Part shown: one piece after another, positions 1-6,815 of the stretch | Position numbering within the stretch: the stretch's first letter is position 1 | How the letters are laid out: the number at the start of each line of letters is the position of its first letter | NCBI GenBank assembly: GCA_029051445.1 | Contig: JAIDKP010000113.1 | Coordinates: 1-8,786, forward strand | DNA: 8,786 nucleotides | Origin: Muribaculaceae bacterium | GTDB lineage: Bacteria; Bacteroidota; Bacteroidia; Bacteroidales; Muribaculaceae | Direction of reading: 5' to 3' | Position numbers and translations under genes: made by a program | The notes under the pieces: generated by a model | What the model saw: only the letters and a program-made list of their open reading frames with translations | The model's database searches: none | Told to the model about the DNA's origin: nothing

Positions 1-186
1 CTTGAGTAGTTGTATACTCCATCTTCCTACTCTACACTTGGAGGCCTCATACTTGAGGAACTTAGGCATGTGCCTGAGGTCGGTGAAAAGTTTGAATGGA
101 ATCATATCGGGTTTGAGATTCTTTCGATGAAAGGCGCGCGTATCGAGAAGGTAAGGGTGATGCCTCGCTCTTGCAATGGCGGGTAA
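1..186 (+). CDS. C-terminal fragment of a CorC/HlyC-family transporter (interrupted near the window edge)
   Basis: Frame 1 reads from codon 10 to a TAA at 184-186 and gives a peptide containing YSTLGGLILEEL, then HVPEVGEKFEW, then FEILSMKGARIEKVRV. This is the pattern of the CorC_HlyC transporter-associated domain, the last domain of CorC/HlyC (hemolysin-like) membrane proteins, where a T-[IL]-GG-L motif is followed by a P-x-x-G-E turn and an R-I-x-x-V strand. Known members have an N-terminal DUF21/CNNM membrane domain and two CBS domains; those would lie left of the window. A TAG at 7-9 interrupts the same frame just before the conserved block, and no plausible start codon follows it. The fragment is therefore either the tail of a gene broken by a nonsense or frameshift change, or of an intact gene with a sequence error at the edge. 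Identity of the domain is fairly sure; whether the gene is functional cannot be decided here. Confidence 0.68.
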
Positions 187-261
187 AAGCAGGGTTTTTT
201 GTTAAAAAGGGGCCGTCTGCGATGTGTTGTTCAGAATAATTGAGTATTTTTACAGCCCGTT

Positions 262-1731
262 ATGAAACATGGTTTTGACAACGAGAAGTATCTCAAGATT
301 CAGTCCGAACATATCCTGGAGCGTATAGCCCGGTTCGGCGACAAGCTTTACCTTGAACTGGGGGGCAAACTTTTTGACGATTATCATGCAAGCCGAGTTC
401 TGCCTGGTTTTCAGCCCGACAGCAAGTTGCGTATGCTCAGCAAGCTTGCCGACCGCGCTGAGATCGTGATTGTGATTTCGGCTCTCGATATCGAGAAAAA
501 CAAGGTGCGCAGCGACCTCGGTATCACTTACGACGAGGATGTGCTGAGATTGCGCGGCGAGTTTATGGCCCGTGGCTTTCTGGTCAACTCGGTTGTGATC
601 ACGCATTATAACGGCCAGGCAAGTGCCGATGCTTTCAGGCAGCGTCTGAGCCGGTTAAGCATAACGACTTATTGCCACTACACGATCGAGGGTTATCCTA
701 ATAACGTGGCTCTTATCGACTCTGACGATGGTTTCGGCAAGAATGACTATGTGGAGACAACGCGTCCTCTTGTGATCGTGACGGCTCCCGGCCCAGGCAG
801 CGGCAAGATGGCTGTGTGTCTGAGCCAGCTTTATAACGAGCATCGTCGCGGGGTAGAGGCGGGATATGCCAAGTTTGAGACGTTCCCGGTATGGAGTCTT
901 CCGCTTAAGCATCCGGTGAATATCGCCTATGAGGCAGCTACGGCCGATCTGAACGATGTGAATATGATCGACCCGTTTCACCTGGAGGCTTATGGCACAA
1001 CGGCAATAAATTATAACCGTGATATTGAGATTTTCCCGGTGCTGAACGCTCTTTTTGAGGGTGTTTATGGCGAGAACCCATATAAATCACCTACCGACAT
1101 GGGTGTGAACATGGTGGGTTTCTGCATTAATGACGACGAGGTATGTCGTGAGGCATCGAACAACGAGATCATACGCCGGTATTACACTGCGCTGAACCAG
1201 ATGGCCAACGGCAAGGGTAATGACGCAGAGGTGAGCAAGATCGCGCTTAACATGAATCAGGCCAAGATCTCGCCGAATGACCGGCCTCAGATCGTTGCCG
1301 CCCGCGAGCGTGCCGCCCGCAGCGGTATGCCGAGCTCGGCTATCGAGCTTGCCGACGGGACGATCATCACTGCCGAGCAGGGCAGTCTTCTCGGTCCAAG
1401 TGCCGCGCTGATACTTAATGCAATCAAGCATCTTGCCGGTATCGATCATCATGTGAAACTGATACCACAAGACATGATCGAGCCGATACAGCATACAAAG
1501 ATCAACTATCTGCGCTCACGTAATCCGCGATTGCATACCGATGAGGTGCTGGTGGCTCTGAGCGTGCTTTCGACCACCGACGAGCAGTGTCGCCGCGCTC
1601 TGTCGACTCTGCCTGAGCTTGAGGGATGTCAGGTGCACTCGACGGTGATGCTCGGCGAGGTTGATCACAAGATTTTCAAAAAGCTTGGCGTGGGTCTGAC
1701 GTGTGACCCTCGCGGGCGTAAGAGTGTGTGA
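262..1731 (+). CDS. DUF1846 domain-containing protein (UPF0371 family)
   Basis: This 489-residue protein is recognisable as a full-length member of the DUF1846/UPF0371 family, soluble bacterial proteins of about 500 residues with no firmly assigned reaction. It starts MKHGFDNEKYLKIQSEHI, the usual N-terminus of the family, which supports the ATG at 262. Residues 174-183 read TAPGPGSGKM, a P-loop-like turn with Lys182; it is not a canonical Walker A, since Pro176 stands where the first Gly should be and Met183 replaces Ser/Thr. No signal peptide or membrane segment is visible, so it is probably cytoplasmic. It begins 75 bp after the CorC-like fragment, without a clear ribosome binding site, as is common in Bacteroidota. 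An AT-rich TATTTTTA at 245-252 resembles a -7 box but lacks the final G and a well-spaced -33 element. A hairpin follows its stop. Family assignment is confident; any nucleotide-binding role is inference from the motif. Confidence 0.93.
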   Translation: MKHGFDNEKYLKIQSEHILERIARFGDKLYLELGGKLFDDYHASRVLPGFQPDSKLRMLSKLADRAEIVIVISALDIEKNKVRSDLGITYDEDVLRLRGEFMARGFLVNSVVITHYNGQASADAFRQRLSRLSITTYCHYTIEGYPNNVALIDSDDGFGKNDYVETTRPLVIVTAPGPGSGKMAVCLSQLYNEHRRGVEAGYAKFETFPVWSLPLKHPVNIAYEAATADLNDVNMIDPFHLEAYGTTAINYNRDIEIFPVLNALFEGVYGENPYKSPTDMGVNMVGFCINDDEVCREASNNEIIRRYYTALNQMANGKGNDAEVSKIALNMNQAKISPNDRPQIVAARERAARSGMPSSAIELADGTIITAEQGSLLGPSAALILNAIKHLAGIDHHVKLIPQDMIEPIQHTKINYLRSRNPRLHTDEVLVALSVLSTTDEQCRRALSTLPELEGCQVHSTVMLGEVDHKIFKKLGVGLTCDPRGRKSV

Positions 1732-1762
1732 TTATATAACCTGTTGTAAAACGGGTAGTAGT

Positions 1763-1794
1763 AATAGCGCGGGGTCGTGTGGCTCCGCGCTATT
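1763..1794. terminator. Hairpin between convergent genes, probable terminator
   Basis: AATAGCGCGG at 1763-1772 pairs perfectly with CCGCGCTATT at 1785-1794. Four further pairs, two of them G-T wobbles, can close the stem onto a GTGT loop. It sits 31 bp after the DUF1846 stop and 22 bp from the stop of the opposing DUF3943 gene. On the + strand it is followed by the T-rich GTTGTTT, so Rho-independent termination of the DUF1846 transcript is the likely role. The opposite strand lacks a good U-tract after the stem, so bidirectional action is less certain. Confidence 0.75.
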
Positions 1795-1816
1795 GTTGTT
1801 TCAGATAGGGTGTGGA

Positions 1817-3406
1817 TCAGATTTTGTAGGTGAGCATGAGGTGAATGCCGACCTGTTTGCTGTCGATGCCTATGCCTTGTACCCGGAAATCGGGCCCTGT
1901 ATGCTCGATGTCTTTGTAGAAGGAGAAGCGTTTGTAGACATCGATGCCAAGTGCGGCATGGAGCCGGGTGAAGATGCGGTAGCGCACCAATGCCTCGAAG
2001 TGGTTGAATGTAGCATTGCCTGAATCGCCCTGAACGTTGACGGGCTTGCCTTCGGGTGTGAGTGACCAGTTGGTATTCGGGTCGTAGCCTTGCCATGTGT
2101 ACAGGCGATAGAACTGGTTGGCGACGCTGAATGTCCACCTTGATTGTGGCAGACGCATGCTCATTTCAGCCTTTATCGAGAATCCGCTTCCCCAGTTGTA
2201 GTTGCGGTTGTAGTCGCGGTAGAAGTCGGTGAGGATGCCGGCAAGTATGACGGCATTGGCGTGAATAGATCCGTCGATGCGTAGCTTGGGTGAGGGGGTG
2301 CTGCGGAACATGAGTCCGCCGCCGACAGACGCCGGTGTGCCGAGTTTGTATGGTACGGCGCATGGTTGTATCGGATCGTAGTCGGACTCATCGCGCGGAA
2401 TGGTGTCGGAGTCGAAGTAATCGAAGTGCTGATAGAGTCCGGCCGACATCTCGAACGCAGGATTGTCTGCGACTTCTTTTGACAAAAGACGTCCGATTAT
2501 CTCGACCCGGCTCAGCAATGGCTGTCGCTTGATTGAGTTCAGCTCGAGCAGGAAGGAGAAGTAGTCGTAGGGGGTGTTGCATGACTGGGCGAAGCGATCG
2601 CCGTACTCGATGTAGACTTCGGCAGCTCCCCCGGAGGTGGATGATGCCTTGGTATCGTGAAAGGCAAGTATGCGTCCGCCAAGCATGACTTCGACATATA
2701 TCGGCGGTATGCCGAAGCGTCGACCTGATGTGGAACGGTGGCGCCACATGTCGCCGGTGATGAGGCGGGTGAATCCGCGCATGGGATTGACAACGAATGC
2801 TGCGAGTTCACGCCCGAAACGCTCCTCTCCAGTAGCGCGGTCGTTGAGAATGAGGTCGGATGTGCGATACAGGACTTCGCCGATGGCTGCACCTCCGATG
2901 GGTGTGGCGATGATGTCGTTGGTCGACGGATATTCGCGCTCCATGAACATCTCCCACATGGCGCTTCCTCCTATGGCATACAGCTCGGATGCCCAGAAGT
3001 TGTAGCCGTTGGATCGTCCGGCGTTGAAGAAGATCGATCCGTTGTAGGGGTGTGCGAACATGTTGGTGCTCAGGTGGTCGTTGTCCCACTCGAAGCCGTG
3101 GCGGAAGTTCTCTTTGATAGTATTCCAGGAAATGTAGGCGTAGTGACCTTTCTGGACGTAACGGTCGAAGGCCCACAGACCTATGTTCATGCCGGCAGTC
3201 TCGGCAGCGGCTCTCCACGGATGTTTCATGCTGAGTCTTGCCACGTCGGCCGAGTCGGGTGGCTGCGGCAATGATGCCGGATGCCGGTTGTGTATCTCGT
3301 CGAGTATGTCGATAGGGTCTGGCACTGAATCATGCCTGACTGTCTGCGCGGCGCATATCACTGATGAAGCGAGTGACAGAAATAGTGCAATTGTTTTGAT
3401 CATCAT
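1817..3406 (-). CDS. DUF3943 domain-containing protein, exported, probably outer-membrane
   Basis: The 529-residue product begins MMIK followed by a hydrophobic stretch (about residues 5-20) ending CAA-Q, a plausible signal peptidase I signal. The Cys lacks a proper lipobox, so a lipoprotein is unlikely. A proline-rich linker (about 25-55) precedes the DUF3943 core at about 90-190. Recognisable family features there are FEWDND, HPYNGSIFFNAGRSNGYNFW, SAMWEM, PSTNDI and GGAAIGE. The remaining 330 residues alternate polar and aromatic residues as expected of beta-strands and end in LTYKI, which fits an outer-membrane barrel-like C-terminus; this localisation is inference. The function of DUF3943 proteins is unknown. 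Two tandem ATG codons (3406 and 3403) open the gene and I use the first. It is a monocistronic unit, convergent with the DUF1846 gene and divergent from the aldolase gene, with a TAnnTTTG box 24 bp upstream. Confidence 0.9.
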   Translation of the reverse strand: MMIKTIALFLSLASSVICAAQTVRHDSVPDPIDILDEIHNRHPASLPQPPDSADVARLSMKHPWRAAAETAGMNIGLWAFDRYVQKGHYAYISWNTIKENFRHGFEWDNDHLSTNMFAHPYNGSIFFNAGRSNGYNFWASELYAIGGSAMWEMFMEREYPSTNDIIATPIGGAAIGEVLYRTSDLILNDRATGEERFGRELAAFVVNPMRGFTRLITGDMWRHRSTSGRRFGIPPIYVEVMLGGRILAFHDTKASSTSGGAAEVYIEYGDRFAQSCNTPYDYFSFLLELNSIKRQPLLSRVEIIGRLLSKEVADNPAFEMSAGLYQHFDYFDSDTIPRDESDYDPIQPCAVPYKLGTPASVGGGLMFRSTPSPKLRIDGSIHANAVILAGILTDFYRDYNRNYNWGSGFSIKAEMSMRLPQSRWTFSVANQFYRLYTWQGYDPNTNWSLTPEGKPVNVQGDSGNATFNHFEALVRYRIFTRLHAALGIDVYKRFSFYKDIEHTGPDFRVQGIGIDSKQVGIHLMLTYKI

Positions 3407-3429
3407 GCCGTAATGAAATGTACCTTTGA

Positions 3430-3437
3430 CAAAAATA
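3430..3437 (-). promoter_or_regulatory. Bacteroidota -7 box for the DUF3943 gene
   Basis: Read on the - strand, bases 3437 to 3430 are TATTTTTG, an exact match to the Bacteroides sigma-ABfr -7 consensus TAnnTTTG. It ends 24 bp before the DUF3943 start, implying a very short leader. I see no good -33 TTTG at the usual spacing of about 19-21 bp, so the call rests on the -7 box and its position. Confidence 0.5.
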
Positions 3438-3551
3438 ATACAAGTAGCTAAAACAGCTTTTTTACATGATGTGTTTATGTGGTTATTTCCCTATTGATTG
3501 TGTCGGAAAAGTGAACAAATACCGATGAAAATTCTGAGGCTGTTGGCCATT

Positions 3552-3573
3552 TTCGCATGAATATCGTGGCGAA
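3552..3573. promoter_or_regulatory. Inverted repeat upstream of the aldolase -7 box, possible operator
   Basis: TTCGC at 3552-3556 and GCGAA at 3569-3573 are perfect inverted arms separated by 12 bases. The repeat lies where the -33 region would be for the TAnnTTTG box at 3579, a position suited to a dimeric DNA-binding regulator. Five-base arms can arise by chance, so this is a tentative call. Confidence 0.25.
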
Positions 3574-3578
3574 GTGTT

Positions 3579-3586
3579 TACTTTTG
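3579..3586 (+). promoter_or_regulatory. Bacteroidota -7 box for the threonine aldolase gene
   Basis: TACTTTTG at 3579-3586 matches TAnnTTTG exactly and ends 31 bp before the aldolase ATG. The best upstream candidate for the -33 element is a TTTTCG at 3550-3555, which is imperfect and spaced a little too far (about 23 bp). Confidence 0.55.
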
Positions 3587-3617
3587 CAGGTGAATATGTA
3601 CTGAAATTTTATATGCT

Positions 3618-4643
3618 ATGATATACTTTGACAGCGATTATATGGTGGGGGCTCATCCCGAAGTGCTTGAGAGACTTGTTGAGACCAATGGCCTTCATAC
3701 GGTGGGATACGGGCGTGACGAGTTTACGGCCGAGGCAAAGCGTGTTGTGCTTGATGCGTGCGGTATTGCCGACGGTGAGGTGTATTTTCTTGAGGGTGGA
3801 ACCCAGACCAATGCAGTCGTGATCGACCGTCTGCTTGATCATAATGACGGTGTTGTGGCTGTGGATACGGCTCACATCAATGTGCATGAGGCGGGTGCCA
3901 TAGAGTCTACCGGGCACAAGATCATCACGCTTCCCAACCGTGACGGCAAGCTTGATGCCAAGGCTCTCGACAGCTATATCGACGGCTTTTACCGTGATGA
4001 GACAAATCACTATATGGTGCGCCCCGGTATGGTATATATATCTTATCCTACGGAGCTTGGCACGGTCTACAGCCGTCAGGAGCTTGCCGACATAGGTGAT
4101 GTGTGCAGAAGGTGGAACATTCCTCTTTATGTCGACGGAGCCCGTCTGGCCTATGGCCTGTGTGCTGATGGCGCTGAGGTCGGACTGAAGGATTTAGCCG
4201 GGATGTGTGATGTTTTTTATATCGGCGGGACTAAGTGCGGCGCTTTGTTCGGTGAGGCAGTTGTGACGCGCCACCGGGATCTGCTTCCGCGTTTTGTGTC
4301 GCTGATCAAGCTGCATGGTGCCACTCTCGCCAAGGGGCGGCTTTTAGGTGTGCAGTTTACAGCTCTTTTCAGCAACGGTCTTTATGAACGCATCGGCGCA
4401 CATGCAGTGAGGCTCGCGATGAAACTGAAAGCAGGATTCACAGAGAAGGGATACAGACTCTATATTGATTCTCCTACAAACCAGCAGTTTTTCGTATTGC
4501 CCAACGAAAAGATCGACGAGTTGAAAAAGGTGGCCTCTTTTGAGCTGTGGGGCCCGCGTGGCGAGACGGAGACTCCTGTGCGGTTTGTGACCGACTGGGC
4601 AACGACCGACGCCGATGTGGATACGCTGACCGCCGCGCTGTAG
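3618..4643 (+). CDS. Low-specificity L-threonine aldolase (PLP-dependent)
   Basis: This 341-residue protein belongs to the threonine aldolase/beta-eliminating lyase family, fold type I PLP enzymes that split L-threonine or L-allo-threonine into glycine and acetaldehyde in the cytoplasm. Visible hallmarks in order: MIYFDSDYMVGAHPEVLE at the N-terminus, GYGRDE at 30-35, the cofactor phosphate-binding segment GGTQTN at 60-65, His86 in AHINVHEAGAIE (the usual ring-stacking His), VDGARLA with Asp173 and Arg176, and the Schiff-base lysine Lys206 in GGTKCG. All expected catalytic residues are present and the length is typical, so the enzyme should be active. The ATG at 3618 places the conserved FDSD motif right at the start, as in relatives; an out-of-frame ATG lies five bases upstream. 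It has its own promoter-like box and converges with the kinase gene, 31 bp from that stop. Preference among threonine stereoisomers cannot be read from the sequence; the gene would correspond to ltaE-type enzymes. Confidence 0.94.
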   Translation: MIYFDSDYMVGAHPEVLERLVETNGLHTVGYGRDEFTAEAKRVVLDACGIADGEVYFLEGGTQTNAVVIDRLLDHNDGVVAVDTAHINVHEAGAIESTGHKIITLPNRDGKLDAKALDSYIDGFYRDETNHYMVRPGMVYISYPTELGTVYSRQELADIGDVCRRWNIPLYVDGARLAYGLCADGAEVGLKDLAGMCDVFYIGGTKCGALFGEAVVTRHRDLLPRFVSLIKLHGATLAKGRLLGVQFTALFSNGLYERIGAHAVRLAMKLKAGFTEKGYRLYIDSPTNQQFFVLPNEKIDELKKVASFELWGPRGETETPVRFVTDWATTDADVDTLTAAL

Positions 4644-4674
4644 CTTGTAGCTGCTATAGATACTGGCGGCGGGT

Positions 4675-5571
4675 TCAGCAGCAGGCGGGGAGGATTGCTG
4701 CCACGTCGGCAGGGGTTCCGTCGAAGGGACCTTTGCGACCGATCTTGAGTGTGCACATCGCCGCTGCAAAAGTGCCTGCTTCCTGATATGACGCTCCACG
4801 TGCACGCATGTAGAGGTATCCGGCCATGTAGGTGTCGCCGCATCCGGTAGTGTCTACAACTTCACTGGCCGGTATTGCCGGTATTTCATGGAAGCATCCG
4901 TCGGCATAGATGAGCGATCCATTTTCTCCAAGTGTCAGCAGTACTTCGCGGCAACCCCAGTCGGCGAGTTCGCGCGCAGCCTCGTATGGATCGGACAGTC
5001 CGGTGAGAACTTTCATCTCCATCTCGTTGGCTTTGAGGATGTGGATATATGGCATTGCCTCGCGTTTCATGTCGTAGTCGACCGGATATACTTTCTCTCC
5101 TATGACATGGCGCAGGTATCCTTGTATGTCGACCGATACGATGCCTATGCCGGAAAGGTATTTTATGACTTCAAACGAGAAGTCGTCGGCAAGCAGTGTC
5201 CCGAGGTGGAATATGCGTGCTTTTGCTCCGGCGAGGTTTTCGGTCGTGAACGGGTCGGCTTTGGCGAGAACGCGCTGCGTGCGGTCTGCCATGTTTTCTG
5301 CATATTTGTTCTCGAAGAATACCGAATGCCGGCTTGGCAGCACTGTGACATCTATACCGTCGGCCCGCAACTCGTCAATGACTTCTTTGTTGTCTTCGCC
5401 TACTGCAGTGATGAGACTGAATGCACTGTGGTCAAAGTTTACAAGGGCTTTTGCGAAATAGTAGGCAGTGCCTCCCGGCATGTGTGCCTCAAATTTCGGT
5501 GTTATGACTTTGTCATGTGTGATGTGTCCGATACAGCAGATATCGGGTATGGATGCAGAGTTGTTGTTCAT
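4675..5571 (-). CDS. PfkB/ribokinase-family carbohydrate kinase, substrate unknown
   Basis: The 298-residue product shows the ribokinase-like fold signatures. ICCIGHITHDKVITP opens the first strand (11-25), the substrate-loop motif MPGGTAYYFA is at 31-40, KANE at 180-183 and TLGENGS at 213-219 are nucleotide-domain strands, and DTTGCGDTYMAGY at 240-252 is the PfkB signature 2 with anion-hole glycines and the catalytic base Asp246. It should transfer the gamma-phosphate of ATP to a hydroxyl of a sugar or polyol in the cytoplasm. The GHIT...MPGGTA style is typical of a Bacteroidales group annotated only as PfkB-family kinases; it differs from classical fructokinases and ribokinases. Its ATG overlaps the stop of the upstream transporter gene (ATGA, 5571-5568), indicating translational coupling and a shared substrate or pathway. 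The protein ends in a Cys-Cys pair. Kinase assignment is firm; the substrate is open. Confidence 0.93.
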   Translation of the reverse strand: MNNNSASIPDICCIGHITHDKVITPKFEAHMPGGTAYYFAKALVNFDHSAFSLITAVGEDNKEVIDELRADGIDVTVLPSRHSVFFENKYAENMADRTQRVLAKADPFTTENLAGAKARIFHLGTLLADDFSFEVIKYLSGIGIVSVDIQGYLRHVIGEKVYPVDYDMKREAMPYIHILKANEMEMKVLTGLSDPYEAARELADWGCREVLLTLGENGSLIYADGCFHEIPAIPASEVVDTTGCGDTYMAGYLYMRARGASYQEAGTFAAAMCTLKIGRKGPFDGTPADVAAILPACC

Positions 5572-6776
5572 GCGGTTTTACTGGTAGCGCGCAGGCGGCT
5601 GATTGAGTAGAGGAAAACGAAGAAGTATCCGGCAGCGGGTACGACGAATGATACCGACATTGATGTCGCGTCGGCAACGAGTCCCATGAGGAGTGTGCCT
5701 ACAGCACCGCCTATCGGTGTCATCATGAGCAGTGATGATGCGAGTTTCACAGAACTGCTGCCAACTCTCGCTATGGTAATGGCAAATATTGTAGGGAACA
5801 TGATAGCCTCGAACGCATAGCATGAGAATAGTCCGATTTTTGAAAGCAGGCCGAGATCCATTGCTACGAGCAGGGCGCTAAGAACGGTCATGAGTCCGCA
5901 GACGGCAAGAACCCTCTCGGCTCTGATGCGGCTCATGATCCAGCTTCCGCCGATGCGGGCAAGCATGAATAGGCCAAGTGCTCCGAACGACAGTACGGCC
6001 GATGCGATGGTCTTGTCCATCCATCCTTCGGCTGTGGTGTAGTTTATGAAGAGCGAGTTGATGGAGATTTCTGCGATCTCGTAGCAGAAGAGTGCGAAGA
6101 GGCCGAAGCGGAATACAGAATCGGAAAGCAGGGTGCGTATTGTCGATATCGCAGAAGTCTGTGTCTGCTCGGTCTGACAGGTGTCGGATGCGATCTCAGG
6201 CAGCTTTACACGTGAGAATATAAGTGCGACAATGAGCACTATCACTCCCATGACGGCGTATGGAATGTCGACACCGCTGTCGCCTGAGAAGATGAATCCT
6301 CCTACAAGCACCGGGGCTATAATGCAGCCGAGTCCGTTGAATGATTGTGCGAGATTAAGTCGGCTTGCTGCGGTTTCAGGTGATCCGAGCACCGATGCGT
6401 AGGGGTTGGCGGCGGTCTCAAGTATCACAAGGCCGCATCCGATCACAAACAGTGCAGCAAGGAATATGGCAAACGACATGGCTGATGCTCCGGGGATGAA
6501 AAGCAGCGAGCCTATTGCGAAGAGCAGTAGTCCGATCACGACTCCACGCCTGTAGCCCATGCGTGTGATGATTATTCCTGCCGGTATGGCCATGAGGAAG
6601 TATCCGAGATATGTCGTGGCTTGGATGAGTGTCGACTGTGTGATTGAAATGGACAGTGATTCCTGAAAATGCTTGTTCAGGACATCGAGTGTCGCTCTGG
6701 CAAATCCCCACATGAAAAACAGTGAGGTTATCAGTGCGAATGGAAGAATGTATTTTTTCTGGACGAGTTTGCTCAT
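5568..6776 (-). CDS. FucP-like (FHS family) MFS sugar:proton symporter
   Basis: This 402-residue integral membrane protein shows about twelve hydrophobic segments and clear FHS-family (fucose-galactose-glucose:H+ symporter) motifs: LFFMWGFARATLDVLNKHFQ at 19-38, YLGYFLMAIPAG at 56-67, GLVILETAANPYASVLGSPE at 115-134 and RLNLAQSFNGLG at 139-150. Asp31 and Glu120 align with the acidic residues in TM1 and TM4 that E. coli FucP uses for proton and sugar coupling (Asp46 and Glu135 there). It should import a monosaccharide or polyol across the inner membrane. It starts 39 bp after the ligA stop with no obvious promoter box in between and no clear Shine-Dalgarno. The stop overlaps the start of the kinase gene by four bases, so the two are one operon: uptake followed by phosphorylation. 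No glycoside hydrolase or SusC/SusD gene is in view to suggest the substrate. Confidence 0.93.
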   Translation of the reverse strand: MSKLVQKKYILPFALITSLFFMWGFARATLDVLNKHFQESLSISITQSTLIQATTYLGYFLMAIPAGIIITRMGYRRGVVIGLLLFAIGSLLFIPGASAMSFAIFLAALFVIGCGLVILETAANPYASVLGSPETAASRLNLAQSFNGLGCIIAPVLVGGFIFSGDSGVDIPYAVMGVIVLIVALIFSRVKLPEIASDTCQTEQTQTSAISTIRTLLSDSVFRFGLFALFCYEIAEISINSLFINYTTAEGWMDKTIASAVLSFGALGLFMLARIGGSWIMSRIRAERVLAVCGLMTVLSALLVAMDLGLLSKIGLFSCYAFEAIMFPTIFAITIARVGSSSVKLASSLLMMTPIGGAVGTLLMGLVADATSMSVSFVVPAAGYFFVFLYSISRLRATSKTA

Positions 6777-6815
6777 TGTCTAATGGTTGGTAGTATTATG
6801 GTGTGTCGTTCTTTT

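Noticed and set aside
191..212. T run and A run (TTTTTTGTTAAAAA) after the CorC-like stop, as a terminator
   Set aside because: Only A-T pairs could form the stem, with no GC-rich arm, so a stable hairpin is unlikely.
2738..3274. 178-codon open frame on the + strand, antisense to the DUF3943 gene
   Set aside because: It has no family resemblance, no promoter-like box and no start context, while the - strand shows the conserved DUF3943 core over the same bases.
3441..3463. AGCT-AAAAC-AGCT followed by a T run, as a terminator
   Set aside because: The stem is only four base pairs and lies inside a divergent promoter region where neither transcript needs to end.
4650..4682. GCTGCT/AGCAGC inverted arms between the convergent aldolase and kinase genes, as a terminator
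   Set aside because: Six base pairs around a 21-base loop with no U-tract, and the right arm lies within the last codons of the kinase gene; too weak to call.
4888..5610. 240-codon open frame on the + strand, antisense to the kinase gene
   Set aside because: The translation is rich in Cys, Val and Phe with no recognisable motif, and the opposite strand encodes a clear PfkB kinase across this whole stretch. It is a shadow frame of a GC-biased codon pattern.
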